A stretch of 64,000 nt of DNA, from the NCBI GenBank assembly GCA_965220235.1, contig OZ244815.1, positions 806,001 through 870,000 of the forward strand. The letters run 5' to 3'. This document shows, one piece after another, positions 1 through 8,928 of the stretch. How positions within the stretch are numbered: the first letter of the stretch is position 1; each line of letters opens with the position of its first letter. This DNA is from Bin55 sp965220235 (GTDB lineage Bacteria; Pseudomonadota; Gammaproteobacteria; Pseudomonadales; Azotimanducaceae). Below the pieces are notes generated by a model. It ran no database searches, was not told the origin of the DNA, and saw nothing but the letters and a program-made list of their open reading frames with translations. Both the position numbers and the translations under genes were made by a program.

Positions 1-1
1 T

Positions 2-1798
2 CTCATTGAGGTGAAAGCAGCCAATGAATTCGACTTGGACGTGCAACTTAAGAATCCCGAGTACCAAATTACGCGCAGTATCAAGAAAGTGCAATCGGGG
101 TTTCGTAGCGGCGGGTCGCCTTTTGATTTCATTCCACAACCCGTACGTTTCGATGGCTACATCTCTAATCCAGAAAAGCTGCCGCCTGGACTTGAAGAAG
201 GTCGAGCACCACTAATCAGCGCGTTAGAACAACTTGAAGAAGGCGCGAACGGCAAGTTCTCCTGGAGCATCGTCGATCCTGAAGCAGGCGATGGCAGCGA
301 AGCTGAACGAATCGCAATGGAACTTGGCTTGCAGCCGATGGCAGCGAGTCTGTTTGACGTAAACCGTTTCTACTACTACCTCACGTTGACGGACGATCGG
401 ATTGTGGTAACGCTTCCGATACCAGAAGGAATGGACGTTGAAGGCTTCAATCGGGTGTTGGAAGAAGGTCTACAACGTTTCGCTGCAGGCTTGCTGACAT
501 CGATTGCGCTGTACAGTCCTACGCCGCCACCAACGATGCCGCAAAACCCCTACATGCAACAACCGCAGCAAGTCGACGACTTCAGAGAGATATACGCAAC
601 TCTGACCGAAGATTTTGACGTTCAGAAAGTCTCACTCGATTCGCCTGTCCCGACGGAAGCAGATCTGCTGATGGTGGTTGCGCCAGATGCCTTAAGCAGG
701 ACAAAGCTGTTCCACGTCGATCAGTTCTTAATGGCTGGTGGCACAGTCGTGGTCGCATCCAGTGCGTACACGACGACATTGACGCAGCAAGCCATGACCG
801 CGATTCCAACGAATACCGGCATGAGTGATTGGTTGGCTCATCACGGGGTTGAGATTGAGCAAGCCATGCTGATGGATAGCAATAACTCAAGACTTCCCGT
901 TCCGGTTACGCGCCAAGTTGGACCAATCTCGATTCAGGAAGTCCGAATGATCGATTACCCATATTTCGTCGAGCTTTCGAGTGATGGATTGAATTCTGAA
1001 AATCCGATTACGAATAGCTTGAATCAGCTTGCACTTCCCTGGAGTTCCCCGCTCAATGTAAATGAGGAGATTCAAGCGTCACGAGCCGTGACGACGTTGC
1101 TACACACTGGTAACACGGCATGGCGGGATAACGCACCGGACATCCGACCGAAAGTTGATGAAGCAGGTAATTCGCCTTACTTCCCGAGTTCCGAGCAGCG
1201 GCAAGAAACAGTGGGTGTCCTCTTAGAAGGTCGATTTGACTCGTTCTTTACCGAGTCACCTGTTTACGAAGAAGCGATTGCTTCGGTACAGGAGGACATC
1301 GAAGATTCTGAATCCGAAGAGGAATCGATTGACGACATTCTTGCCGCTCATGACCATACCCACGGTCACGAGCATGACCATAGCGCAGATGATGCGGTTG
1401 ATCTCACAGATTCCGAAGATACATTAGGTACAGTAGCGAGTGTGATTTCGCAGTCGCCAGAATCCGCACGACTCATCGTGTTTGGTTCCTCGTCGTTTGT
1501 AGCGGATTCAGCGTTAGGAATGTTGGCGTCTGCTCGTGGTCAACGTTACACCGATAGCCTACAACTGATGGCGAATATCGCCGACTGGTCGACTGAGGAC
1601 ACGTCGTTGATGAGTATCCGAGGACGAGGTCAATTCACACGCACATTGCCGCCGTTAAGTAACGTGGACCGACAAGTGTGGGAGTACGTGAACTACGCAC
1701 TAGCGATGTTGCTCATCGCGGGGACTTTTGGAGTTTTTCTATTCACGCGAGCTCAACGTAACCGACGTTATCGCGAGATCTTTGGAGGCGTAGCATGA
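2..1798 (+). CDS. GldG-family ABC-transporter auxiliary protein, C-terminal part (5' truncated by window)
   Basis: The frame is open to the window edge. The visible part begins inside a domain that matches the middle of GldG/ABC_transp_aux proteins, so the N-terminus lies upstream; the GTG at 11 is probably not the true start. These proteins are extracytoplasmic partners of ABC-2 type exporters. The product ends in one membrane segment (about the last 35 residues, core LAMLLIAGTFGVFLF) followed by a basic cytoplasmic tail, which fits a C-terminal anchor. About residues 420-470 of the visible part form an unusual low-complexity loop: an acidic stretch followed by six alternating histidines (HDHTHGHEHDH). 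The stop overlaps the next start (ATGA), so it is translationally coupled to the DUF4340 gene, the usual partner of this family. The ABC ATPase and permease are presumably just upstream. Confidence 0.85.
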   Translation, partial: LIEVKAANEFDLDVQLKNPEYQITRSIKKVQSGFRSGGSPFDFIPQPVRFDGYISNPEKLPPGLEEGRAPLISALEQLEEGANGKFSWSIVDPEAGDGSEAERIAMELGLQPMAASLFDVNRFYYYLTLTDDRIVVTLPIPEGMDVEGFNRVLEEGLQRFAAGLLTSIALYSPTPPPTMPQNPYMQQPQQVDDFREIYATLTEDFDVQKVSLDSPVPTEADLLMVVAPDALSRTKLFHVDQFLMAGGTVVVASSAYTTTLTQQAMTAIPTNTGMSDWLAHHGVEIEQAMLMDSNNSRLPVPVTRQVGPISIQEVRMIDYPYFVELSSDGLNSENPITNSLNQLALPWSSPLNVNEEIQASRAVTTLLHTGNTAWRDNAPDIRPKVDEAGNSPYFPSSEQRQETVGVLLEGRFDSFFTESPVYEEAIASVQEDIEDSESEEESIDDILAAHDHTHGHEHDHSADDAVDLTDSEDTLGTVASVISQSPESARLIVFGSSSFVADSALGMLASARGQRYTDSLQLMANIADWSTEDTSLMSIRGRGQFTRTLPPLSNVDRQVWEYVNYALAMLLIAGTFGVFLFTRAQRNRRYREIFGGVA

Positions 1799-2688
1799 AT
1801 CGAGCAATGCTAGCGGGTTTGCTCGCTTTACAGGTGTTGATCGTGGGCGGCGTATTAGCATGGAACGTTCGTCCGCCGGAGGAGCCAGAGGCGTTCTTTG
1901 ACTTCGACCCGGACGCAATCACCTCAATTCAGGTTCTCAGCGAAGAACATACGATCGACGTGCGAAAAGTTGATGATGCTTGGCAATTAGCAGATGGGAA
2001 ACCAGCCGATGCCGAGAAAGTCAGCGACGTATTGGCGAAGCTAGTTAGTGCATCAACGGGATGGCCGGTTGCAACCAGCGCGACGACGGCCGAACGCTTC
2101 GAGGTTACGGAGGATAGTTTCCAAAAACGTCTGACGTTACTCTCCGACGACGACGTGGTCGCTGATGCTTACTTCGGAACATCTCCAGGTTATCGCAAAG
2201 TGCATGTCAGCAGCGTAGATGGTGGACCTGTATTCGCCATCGAGTTTTCGAACTATGAGCTTGGTTCGGATAACTCTTCGTGGCTCAATAAGAGCTTGCT
2301 CCGACCTGTAGGTTCCTTACAGCGACTTGCTCACGAAGGCGAATACGTGCTGAACTTCGTAGACGATGAGTGGGTCGCTGAAGATGGCGCTGACTTGGAC
2401 AACGATACCGTCGAAAAAGTTATCGGTCGTTTCGATAACCTGAATGTCTACATAATCAGTGACGCCGAATTACCGACTGAACCGACAGCTCGATTAACGT
2501 GGACAGATGACAACGGCGAAGCGACGATATCGCTGTATCACCTGGAAGGAGAGGACGACTGGGTCGCGACATCGGATCGAGTCGCAGGTCAGTACGGTAT
2601 TTCTACGTATATTGCCGAAGACATGGCGATGAAGTTGGAAGACTTGCACCCGCCGAGTGAAGAGGACGAAACTGCGGCGGACGAATGA
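1795..2688 (+). CDS. DUF4340 domain protein, partner of the GldG-like protein
   Basis: A 297-residue protein with one N-terminal membrane segment (about residues 5-22, LAGLLALQVLIVGGVLAW) followed by a periplasmic region of beta-rich, acidic composition. The order of short repeats (IDVRKVDDAWQLADG, later YVLNFVDDEWVAEDG) is typical of DUF4340, where the same small domain is repeated. DUF4340 genes regularly follow gldG-like genes in ABC export clusters, and the 4-bp ATGA overlap here supports one operon and probably one complex. No enzymatic motif is visible. The C-terminal codons fold into the terminator hairpin at 2670-2701. Confidence 0.82.
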   Translation: MNRAMLAGLLALQVLIVGGVLAWNVRPPEEPEAFFDFDPDAITSIQVLSEEHTIDVRKVDDAWQLADGKPADAEKVSDVLAKLVSASTGWPVATSATTAERFEVTEDSFQKRLTLLSDDDVVADAYFGTSPGYRKVHVSSVDGGPVFAIEFSNYELGSDNSSWLNKSLLRPVGSLQRLAHEGEYVLNFVDDEWVAEDGADLDNDTVEKVIGRFDNLNVYIISDAELPTEPTARLTWTDDNGEATISLYHLEGEDDWVATSDRVAGQYGISTYIAEDMAMKLEDLHPPSEEDETAADE

Positions 2689-2715
2689 GACCGCCGCAGT
2701 TCTAGCGAGAGCTAG
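2670..2715. terminator. Double hairpin between convergent genes
   Basis: The stem AACTGCGGCGG (2670-2680) pairs perfectly with CCGCCGCAGTT (2691-2701), an 11-bp GC-rich stem with a 10-nt loop. A second hairpin, CTAGC-GAGA-GCTAG, follows at 2702-2715. The first stem overlaps the last codons and stop of the DUF4340 gene and the second reaches the stop of the convergent peroxiredoxin gene, so the pair could serve both strands. There is no clear U-tract. Confidence 0.6.
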
Positions 2716-3236
2716 GACTCGTGCTTCGCAATACCTAATTCACCTAAACGCGCTGCGATGTCCTCAGCGGCTGTCGATGGATTGACGGTCGTGTCAACGG
2801 CGAGGACCTTCCCGTCAGTACCGATATAGACGTTGTGACGATTTGAAAATCCATAAGGACTCATAACGCCGTATTGCTGTGCAACGGATTTGTCGGGATC
2901 CGCCAAGAGCGGGAAATCTGCCGACATCGATTCTGCGAATTTCGTGACATCTTCGATCGGGTCAACACTGACCATGAAGTATGAGGCTTTGTATTCGCGA
3001 ATGAGTTTACCGTTCTCCGTTAGTGACTTACACTCAATCGTGCAACCCTTAGTGAACGCTTTCGGATACCAAGCAAGTACTACAGCGCCTTCCTGCAACA
3101 GTTCGGACAGCTGATAGGTCTTTCCGTCGCTTCCTTGGAGGGAAAAGTCTGGCGCACTATCGCCGACACTGAGAGCGGTGCCGAGAATTGCAGCCAAGGC
3201 GAGAGCCACGGCTTGAATGAATCTATTACGGCCCAT
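2712..3236 (-). CDS. Exported peroxiredoxin (AhpC/TSA, BCP-like)
   Basis: A thiol peroxidase that should reduce hydrogen peroxide or organic peroxides, probably in the periplasm. I chose the ATG at 3236 (174 residues) because it starts a good signal peptide (MGRNRFIQAVALALAAILGTALS) and avoids overlap with the upstream aquaporin gene; an in-frame extension to 3362 would run into that gene. The thioredoxin-like fold follows (DSAPDFSLQGSDGKTYQLSEL). The active-site segment is FTKGCTIECKSL, with the peroxidatic cysteine at about C65 and a second cysteine only four residues later (five in Bcp). The reading frame points the same way as the aquaporin gene 55 bp upstream, so the two may be cotranscribed. 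Confidence 0.85.
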   Translation of the reverse strand: MGRNRFIQAVALALAAILGTALSVGDSAPDFSLQGSDGKTYQLSELLQEGAVVLAWYPKAFTKGCTIECKSLTENGKLIREYKASYFMVSVDPIEDVTKFAESMSADFPLLADPDKSVAQQYGVMSPYGFSNRHNVYIGTDGKVLAVDTTVNPSTAAEDIAARLGELGIAKHES

Positions 3237-3291
3237 TTGAAAACCTATTTCGATCTGAGAGCGCAAATTAGACAGCTTCGCAGACGGCAAG

Positions 3292-3972
3292 TCAGTTTTG
3301 TGTACCCTTGGCTTGCTCACTGTGACGCAACATCCAAAAGCAGAGCACAGCCATAAGCGCACCGATCAATTGTGCGAGAATGAACGGCGTTACGTCATTT
3401 AGCGCGATCCCTGAAAATGAGTCGGTAAGACCACGCGCGATGGTGACGGCTGGGTTCGCGAATGACGTAGAAGCGGTAAACCAATATGCGCCGGAAATGT
3501 ACAACCCAACCGTAGCGCCAACCCATTGTGGGTTTACGCGAAGCGTGCCAAGTATCGTTGCAACGAGGCCAAATGTTGCGACGATCTCCGCAACGAACGT
3601 TCCGACACTAAGGCGGACATTTGTTGATGTTTGAAGTATTTCGACGTCGAACATCAGGTGAGCGAGCCAGGTACCACATATTCCACCAACGATCTGTACG
3701 ATGATGTAGAGCGTGACCAAAAGAATCGATAGTTCCCTGCGTAGCCAGAATGCAACGGAAACTGCAGGATTGAAATGTGCACCGGATAGTGATCGGATCA
3801 CAGTAATCAACACGGCGAGCACGACGCCTGTAGCGAGAGTATTCCCTAGTAGCGCAATCGCATCGTTGCCTTCGGCGAGACGTGCAGCCATGATGCCTGA
3901 TCCAACGACAGCCGCGACTAAAAACAACGTGCCGATAAACTCACCCGCGAGTTTCGTTGTCGTAGACTCCAA
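3292..3972 (-). CDS. Aquaporin / MIP-family channel
   Basis: A 226-residue membrane channel of the major intrinsic protein family, with about six hydrophobic helices and two half-helices carrying both signature motifs: HFNPAVS (N68-P69-A70) and FANPAVT (N173-P174-A175), the latter followed by the conserved arginine of the selectivity filter (R180). This arrangement is that of bacterial aquaporins often called MIP/aquaporin family protein, sometimes found near arsenic genes, but no ars gene is seen here. Substrate (water, glycerol, hydrogen peroxide or arsenite) cannot be assigned. The neighbouring peroxiredoxin makes hydrogen peroxide a reasonable guess only. Confidence 0.9.
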   Translation of the reverse strand: MESTTTKLAGEFIGTLFLVAAVVGSGIMAARLAEGNDAIALLGNTLATGVVLAVLITVIRSLSGAHFNPAVSVAFWLRRELSILLVTLYIIVQIVGGICGTWLAHLMFDVEILQTSTNVRLSVGTFVAEIVATFGLVATILGTLRVNPQWVGATVGLYISGAYWFTASTSFANPAVTIARGLTDSFSGIALNDVTPFILAQLIGALMAVLCFWMLRHSEQAKGTQN

Positions 3973-4028
3973 GGGGTACCCTATTGACCTTCGTCGCGAG
4001 CGATTGTAGAAATTAAGAATTCATCTAC

Positions 4029-5699
4029 ATGACATCCTCATCTCGGTTGAGCACGTTCTCGACGTGCTTAATCTCACTCAGTTTGCTACTGGCGTGCAGC
4101 CCGCAAGTAGAGGAGGAAGTTTGGTTTGTTGACGAAGCGGCGGAACGAGGGATTAGCTTCGAGCATGTGTCAGGATTCAAGGATCGACCGTATCTTCCAG
4201 AAATCATGGGTGGCGGGGTAGCACTCATCGACGTCGAAGGGGACGGCGATCTTGATATCTACTTCGTACAAAGTGGTTGGCATCTTGGTTCGGAACCGGA
4301 CTCCGCGAACATTCCACCGAACGAGCTCTATTTGAATGACGGAACGGGTCAATTTACACGGGTGCCGACTGAGGAGCTACCAAAGCAAGTAGCGTACGGA
4401 ATGGGCGTTACGACCGGCGATTACGACAACGACGGTGACACGGATCTCTACATCACCAATCTAGGTGAAAACGCTTTATTACAGAATGACGGTCGCGGCG
4501 GTTTTGAGGACGTCACGTTAGCTGCAGGTGTCTCTGATCCTGCGTGGAGTACGGCAGCAACATTCTCGGATTTCGATGTCGATGGCGATCTCGATTTGTT
4601 CGTTGTAAATAACCTAAAGTGGTCGGCTGAGACCGAGATAGACTGTTACTCCCGCGGTATTCCGACCTATTGTCTCCCTACTAACTATCAAGCCCCAGCG
4701 CGAGATTCCATCTTCCGCAACAATGGCGACGGTACGTTTACAAACGTATCGAAAGAAGCGGGAATCGAATTAACGTACGGCAATGGATTGGGTACCGTAC
4801 CGGCAGACTTCGATGGAAACGGATTCCTCGATTTGTTCGTGGCCAATGACACCATGGTCAATCAACTTTGGCTTAATCAAGGCAACTGGCGATTCGTTAA
4901 TCGTGCTGTTCAATGGGCGTGCGCGGTCGACAATCATGGGTTTGCAAAAGCCGGGATGGGAGTCGATGCGATCGACCTCGACGATGACCTCGATCAGGAC
5001 GTATTGGTTGTCAATTTAGAAGGGCAATCTGATTCAGTGTACGTAAATCAGGAAACTTACTTTAGAGATCAAACGAGCCATGTAGGGTTGGGTGCAGGTA
5101 GTCGTCGTTTCACGCGATTCGGAATCGCACTCGCGGACTTTGATAACGATAGCGTTGTTGACTTACTTGAAGCGAATGGAAAAGTAGATGGGGACCCGAA
5201 GAATGAAACGGATGAATTTGCTGAACCAAACATATTGTTTAAAGGGAAGTACGTTGACGGTCTCGTTCGCTTCGAAGAGATGGAACGAATTGATGGCACA
5301 GAAGCGCCACAATCGCATACCAGCCGTGCTCTAGCGGTCGGTGATCTCGATCTTGACGGAGATTTAGATGCAGTGATCGTAAATCGTGATTGGTCGCCGT
5401 ACGTTCTCATCAACACCGTTGGTCAAGATCGCAACTGGATCAGATTTCGGGTCTTAAATCGCCACGATAGTGATGCGATCGGTGCGACCGTGACACTGAC
5501 GGTGGGTGAAAAGCGTCAAGTTCGTTCCGTGAAGGTTGCGGGTAGCTACCTATCAGCACATGATCCGCATGTCCATTTCGGACTAGGGAAAACCGACGTC
5601 GTGTCTGACGTGGATGTACATTGGCCTACCGGAGAGACGCGAGAACTTGGTGACTTCGCGGCCAATCAAGTCGTCGTATTAACTCCCGACTCTCCCTGA
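4029..5699 (+). CDS. FG-GAP/VCBS repeat lipoprotein with C-terminal ASPIC/UnbV domain (CRTAC1-like)
   Basis: A 556-residue exported protein. The N-terminus is a lipoprotein signal ending in LLAC (C23). Residues of about 60-430 hold repeated calcium-binding blades of the type GDYDNDGDTDLY, SDFDVDGDLDLF, ADFDGNGFLDLF, IDLDDDLDQDVL and GDLDLDGDLDAV, which indicate a beta-propeller of FG-GAP/VCBS repeats. The last about 80 residues (RSVKVAGSYLSAHDPHVHFGLG, then VDVHWPTGE) match the ASPIC/UnbV domain. CRTAC1-like proteins of this layout are common in marine bacteria; their function is not established beyond calcium binding and a likely role at the cell surface. It is transcribed divergently from the aquaporin gene (56 bp between starts). 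Confidence 0.9.
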   Translation: MTSSSRLSTFSTCLISLSLLLACSPQVEEEVWFVDEAAERGISFEHVSGFKDRPYLPEIMGGGVALIDVEGDGDLDIYFVQSGWHLGSEPDSANIPPNELYLNDGTGQFTRVPTEELPKQVAYGMGVTTGDYDNDGDTDLYITNLGENALLQNDGRGGFEDVTLAAGVSDPAWSTAATFSDFDVDGDLDLFVVNNLKWSAETEIDCYSRGIPTYCLPTNYQAPARDSIFRNNGDGTFTNVSKEAGIELTYGNGLGTVPADFDGNGFLDLFVANDTMVNQLWLNQGNWRFVNRAVQWACAVDNHGFAKAGMGVDAIDLDDDLDQDVLVVNLEGQSDSVYVNQETYFRDQTSHVGLGAGSRRFTRFGIALADFDNDSVVDLLEANGKVDGDPKNETDEFAEPNILFKGKYVDGLVRFEEMERIDGTEAPQSHTSRALAVGDLDLDGDLDAVIVNRDWSPYVLINTVGQDRNWIRFRVLNRHDSDAIGATVTLTVGEKRQVRSVKVAGSYLSAHDPHVHFGLGKTDVVSDVDVHWPTGETRELGDFAANQVVVLTPDSP

Positions 5700-5728
5700 T
5701 CGGATCGTCAGATGCCTTTTGCTGTCGA

Positions 5729-6145
5729 TTAGCTGAGCAAGCCCATCGCTTCAGAGACTAGCTCTATGCGTTCATTGCGTTCTACGTCTTGATAAGGGAT
5801 CGGTGTTCCGACACCCCAAACCGGTCCAGGCCATGCGACGTCGCTCTTCAACCTCCCAATTACGTGAACATGCAATTGCGGAACCTGGTTTCCAAGTGCT
5901 GCAACGTTGATCTTATCAGCGTCAATGAGATTTTTAACTGCAAGTGAAGCAGATTCAATTTCTGTGAACAGTGCTGGACGGTGTTCGCTCGAAACTTCGT
6001 GGAAATCTCGTAACCCATTGATTCGAGGTACAAGAATCAACCACGGAAATCTCGCGTCATTCATCAATAGCACACGACAAAGTTCTGCGTCACCAACAAC
6101 TGCACAGTCGTTGAGCAGTTGGTCGTGGACTTTAAAGTCGCTCAT
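5729..6145 (-). CDS. HIT-family hydrolase/nucleotide-binding protein
   Basis: A 138-residue histidine-triad protein, starting at the ATG at 6145, which overlaps the stop of the upstream DUF3604 gene (ATGA, 4 bp). The triad region is VPQLHVHVIGR: two histidines of the HxHxH motif are present and the first is replaced by glutamine, a variant I recognise from proteobacterial HIT proteins that also carry the AWPGPVWG segment seen just after it. The family hydrolyses or transfers nucleotidyl groups from dinucleotides or nucleotide conjugates; the substrate is unknown. Tight coupling to DUF3604 may be accidental but is worth noting. Confidence 0.88.
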   Translation of the reverse strand: MSDFKVHDQLLNDCAVVGDAELCRVLLMNDARFPWLILVPRINGLRDFHEVSSEHRPALFTEIESASLAVKNLIDADKINVAALGNQVPQLHVHVIGRLKSDVAWPGPVWGVGTPIPYQDVERNERIELVSEAMGLLS

Positions 6146-8694
6146 AGTGTCTTGTATCCGCCAATCCATACTGGACTCGACCACGCGATCGCGTCGTTCG
6201 TAAGGACCGCTCGTACATAGTAGTAGTCGCCCTGAACAGTGCCTTGGTCAGTCAATTCGAACGAAACATCGCGAGGTCCGTCAGTGATGATGCGTCGTAT
6301 TCGAATGTGGTCCACGTAATCAGTCATAGGTACATGCCGTCGAGTGGGTTCACCTTCAGCACCTTGCAATGGCATCGTAATCGTCTGTGCTTCGAAAGGC
6401 TGGTGTTGACGAAACGTAGGTGGTCCGCCGCCGTATTCACGACCGGCGTTTAGTGCAATGGTCAGTGAAGCGCCAGGTGAAATATCCGTCAAATTGAGGT
6501 CAATGGAGCTTTCGTCCCCGCGTGTGAGCGTGCTAAAAAGAACCTCACCATCAGTGTTAACGCTCAAGTTCTGAGATTGCGTATTTGTGAAATCATGCGG
6601 TGTCGCATCGATCAATGTCGCCCCGTCGATTCGAAGCGTACCAGCCCATTGTTTCCATCCACGAGGGTTGTCGTGCTCGTGGTGAGGGTGTGAATCGGAG
6701 CCGAAACTCAGCTTAAACGTACCTTCGGTCGCCTCTTGAGCTCCTTGTGCAGTGACGTAATCTTGGTGCCAGATCGTGTCGCCGTTCTTGATCACGAACA
6801 ACTCCGCGATCGGCCATGCAGCGACTACGCGTCCATTCACGTTTCGGTCTGCCGCGAACGGTGTTCGTTTACCCATTGACACGCCATTTACGCTGAAATC
6901 CAAAATAATGCGGTCGCCAGTTGTTGCGTAAGCGTTGATGTTCTTCATCGCATCGAAAAGGCTGTCTCGCGTCTTTTCGGTAGCGATCAGCGCACCTAGA
7001 CCGCCGCGTTGACTAAGGCCACCTGCTTTTGGCGCGGTGTAACCAGGTTGACTTAAATGGTTGTCACTCGCAGCGGTGAAACCTACTTCATGTCCATGTT
7101 CCAAGTACTTTTGTCCGAACCACTCAAAGGTCCCATGTTGTGACATGATCTCGACGAGAGGTTCTAGGTCGGGATCGCTCAATCGATAGTTCCCTGGTTG
7201 GTGCGCATGTGGAATCACCACAACATCATTCGGGTCGTGGTGTTCATGAAGTCCTCGATAGAGTTGTGACAGGGTCCCAAAAAGTTGGGCAGGTACGCGC
7301 TCTCGACCCTCTGCCGTGCGGAAGAGCACATTGTGATGACCGCCCAGGAATTTACTCCTTGTCCACTCGTAGCCGAGAAACGCGATAAAGTTGGAATCGC
7401 TGTACTTCGTGACGTTTTCGATCAGGATTTGCCACTCAGCGTCGTCCATCCAGATGTCATGTTCGGAATGCGTGACGTAATCTAGTGCGGCATCTTCCTT
7501 TGCCCACTGCATAAATCGTTCGGGTGTACCAAGTCCCTCCGCAAAACCTGAATGACCATGTGTGTCGCCCCAATAGATATAGCGTTCCGGTTCGTCTTCA
7601 ACCAAGATCGCATTGCCATAACCGGCGAGTTCACCATCAGCTGACTCAATCGTCAGCTGATACACCCCCGTGTCTGCGAGTCCATCATCTAGCCTGACTT
7701 TCGAAATCGCGTGATCCGTTGCTTCGGTTTGAGCGATCGTTTCACCGTTGAGTTGCACATGCCACACTGGCGAAGGACCGGAAGGTCGGTTGTAGAACCG
7801 ATCGCGGGAGCGAACTGAAATCTCAAACGGTGCACCCGTCTTGACGATCGACGGTGCAAAACCGTGCACGCCAGCGACTGGTCCGCCGACGACTGAAACA
7901 GGCTGAATCGGTAATGCGATAAATAAATCGCTGGCGTCGAACGCCAGATACAACGGGAACACCAAGAAGTCCGTTCCAAAATCCGACATGAGGATTCCTT
8001 GGCCGCCTTCACTCGTATCACCGTAGACGATGGTGACTTCGTCGCCTTGAGTTAATGTGCCTTTTGCTACTCGATACACGAGTGCGCCAGTGGCTCCTCG
8101 GAAGCCACCATGCATACCTCTTAGCGGCGTGGAGTCGATCGCAAACTCAACTTCTGGATTCGACGAGTTGATCGAAATGTAGTTGTCCGCGCTAGGGTCA
8201 TTAGTTTGAAACCGATAGCCGCCCATAAAGTGGCGCCCAACGAGGAATCCACCGCCGGTCTCAATATCGGCGGTACCCACCACGAAGGTTTGCGTCAACG
8301 TTCCGAACGTAACAACCTCATATGGACCACCCTCTGCTTCGAGTGATCCCAATCGTCTCGGGTCGGCATCAACAAACGCAAGTTGCTGTACGTAGTTGTC
8401 GATTCCTCGGTGTTGAGCGTTACGTGTTGGGAGGTCGACTCCCAGAATGCTATTGACAGCGGTCGTCAGATTTACCGGTACAAACCGGCCTGCTAACGCC
8501 CATTTGTTGGTCCAACGCCAAAGAACGTCAGCGCGTTGGTGAACGTTTTCAGCATTGGTTGGTGTTACCTGCACGGCTTTGACAAGGGCGTCGATTTCTG
8601 CCCTCAGCTCCTCATCAACGTAGTCGCTGCTATGTCCAACAAATGCCCAGAGAACGCATCCAACTGCGATCACCGATTGCAGCTTCGACAACAT
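6142..8694 (-). CDS. Exported DUF3604 protein (PHP-like metal-binding domain)
   Basis: An 850-residue protein with an N-terminal signal peptide (about residues 1-22, ending near GHSS). The central region from about residue 370 contains YIYWGDTHGHSGFAEG, then DYVTHSEHD, VVIPHAHQPGN and FTAASDNH, the histidine/aspartate pattern of DUF3604, which is related to PHP-type metal-dependent phosphoesterases. The large N-terminal half is beta-rich and probably binds a ligand. DUF3604 proteins are widespread in marine bacteria and their substrate is not known. The gene is followed by the HIT gene with a 4-bp overlap. A plausible ribosome-binding site (GAGGAT) precedes the ATG. Confidence 0.88.
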   Translation of the reverse strand: MLSKLQSVIAVGCVLWAFVGHSSDYVDEELRAEIDALVKAVQVTPTNAENVHQRADVLWRWTNKWALAGRFVPVNLTTAVNSILGVDLPTRNAQHRGIDNYVQQLAFVDADPRRLGSLEAEGGPYEVVTFGTLTQTFVVGTADIETGGGFLVGRHFMGGYRFQTNDPSADNYISINSSNPEVEFAIDSTPLRGMHGGFRGATGALVYRVAKGTLTQGDEVTIVYGDTSEGGQGILMSDFGTDFLVFPLYLAFDASDLFIALPIQPVSVVGGPVAGVHGFAPSIVKTGAPFEISVRSRDRFYNRPSGPSPVWHVQLNGETIAQTEATDHAISKVRLDDGLADTGVYQLTIESADGELAGYGNAILVEDEPERYIYWGDTHGHSGFAEGLGTPERFMQWAKEDAALDYVTHSEHDIWMDDAEWQILIENVTKYSDSNFIAFLGYEWTRSKFLGGHHNVLFRTAEGRERVPAQLFGTLSQLYRGLHEHHDPNDVVVIPHAHQPGNYRLSDPDLEPLVEIMSQHGTFEWFGQKYLEHGHEVGFTAASDNHLSQPGYTAPKAGGLSQRGGLGALIATEKTRDSLFDAMKNINAYATTGDRIILDFSVNGVSMGKRTPFAADRNVNGRVVAAWPIAELFVIKNGDTIWHQDYVTAQGAQEATEGTFKLSFGSDSHPHHEHDNPRGWKQWAGTLRIDGATLIDATPHDFTNTQSQNLSVNTDGEVLFSTLTRGDESSIDLNLTDISPGASLTIALNAGREYGGGPPTFRQHQPFEAQTITMPLQGAEGEPTRRHVPMTDYVDHIRIRRIITDGPRDVSFELTDQGTVQGDYYYVRAVLTNDAIAWSSPVWIGGYKTL

Positions 8695-8928
8695 ACGCGT
8701 ACATCCTCGTTCTCACGTGATACTCCATTGTAAATTCCTTGGGGATCGTGTCCTCAAGCGTCATTGCCTCTGGCTTTGAAAGACGTCTGTCGTTAAAATC
8801 TATCGAGGCGTGCCAAGGCTTGAAAAGGTCAGCTGATGGTGTGACTTGACGCTATGGCAACGCCGATTCAATTTCGCATTTCAAACGGCCGCGTGCCGAG
8901 AGATTTTCAACGGACGTACGACGAATAA

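Noticed and set aside
3237..3362. N-terminal extension of the exported peroxiredoxin
   Set aside because: It would overlap the aquaporin gene by 71 bp and bury the signal peptide; the ATG at 3236 is better.
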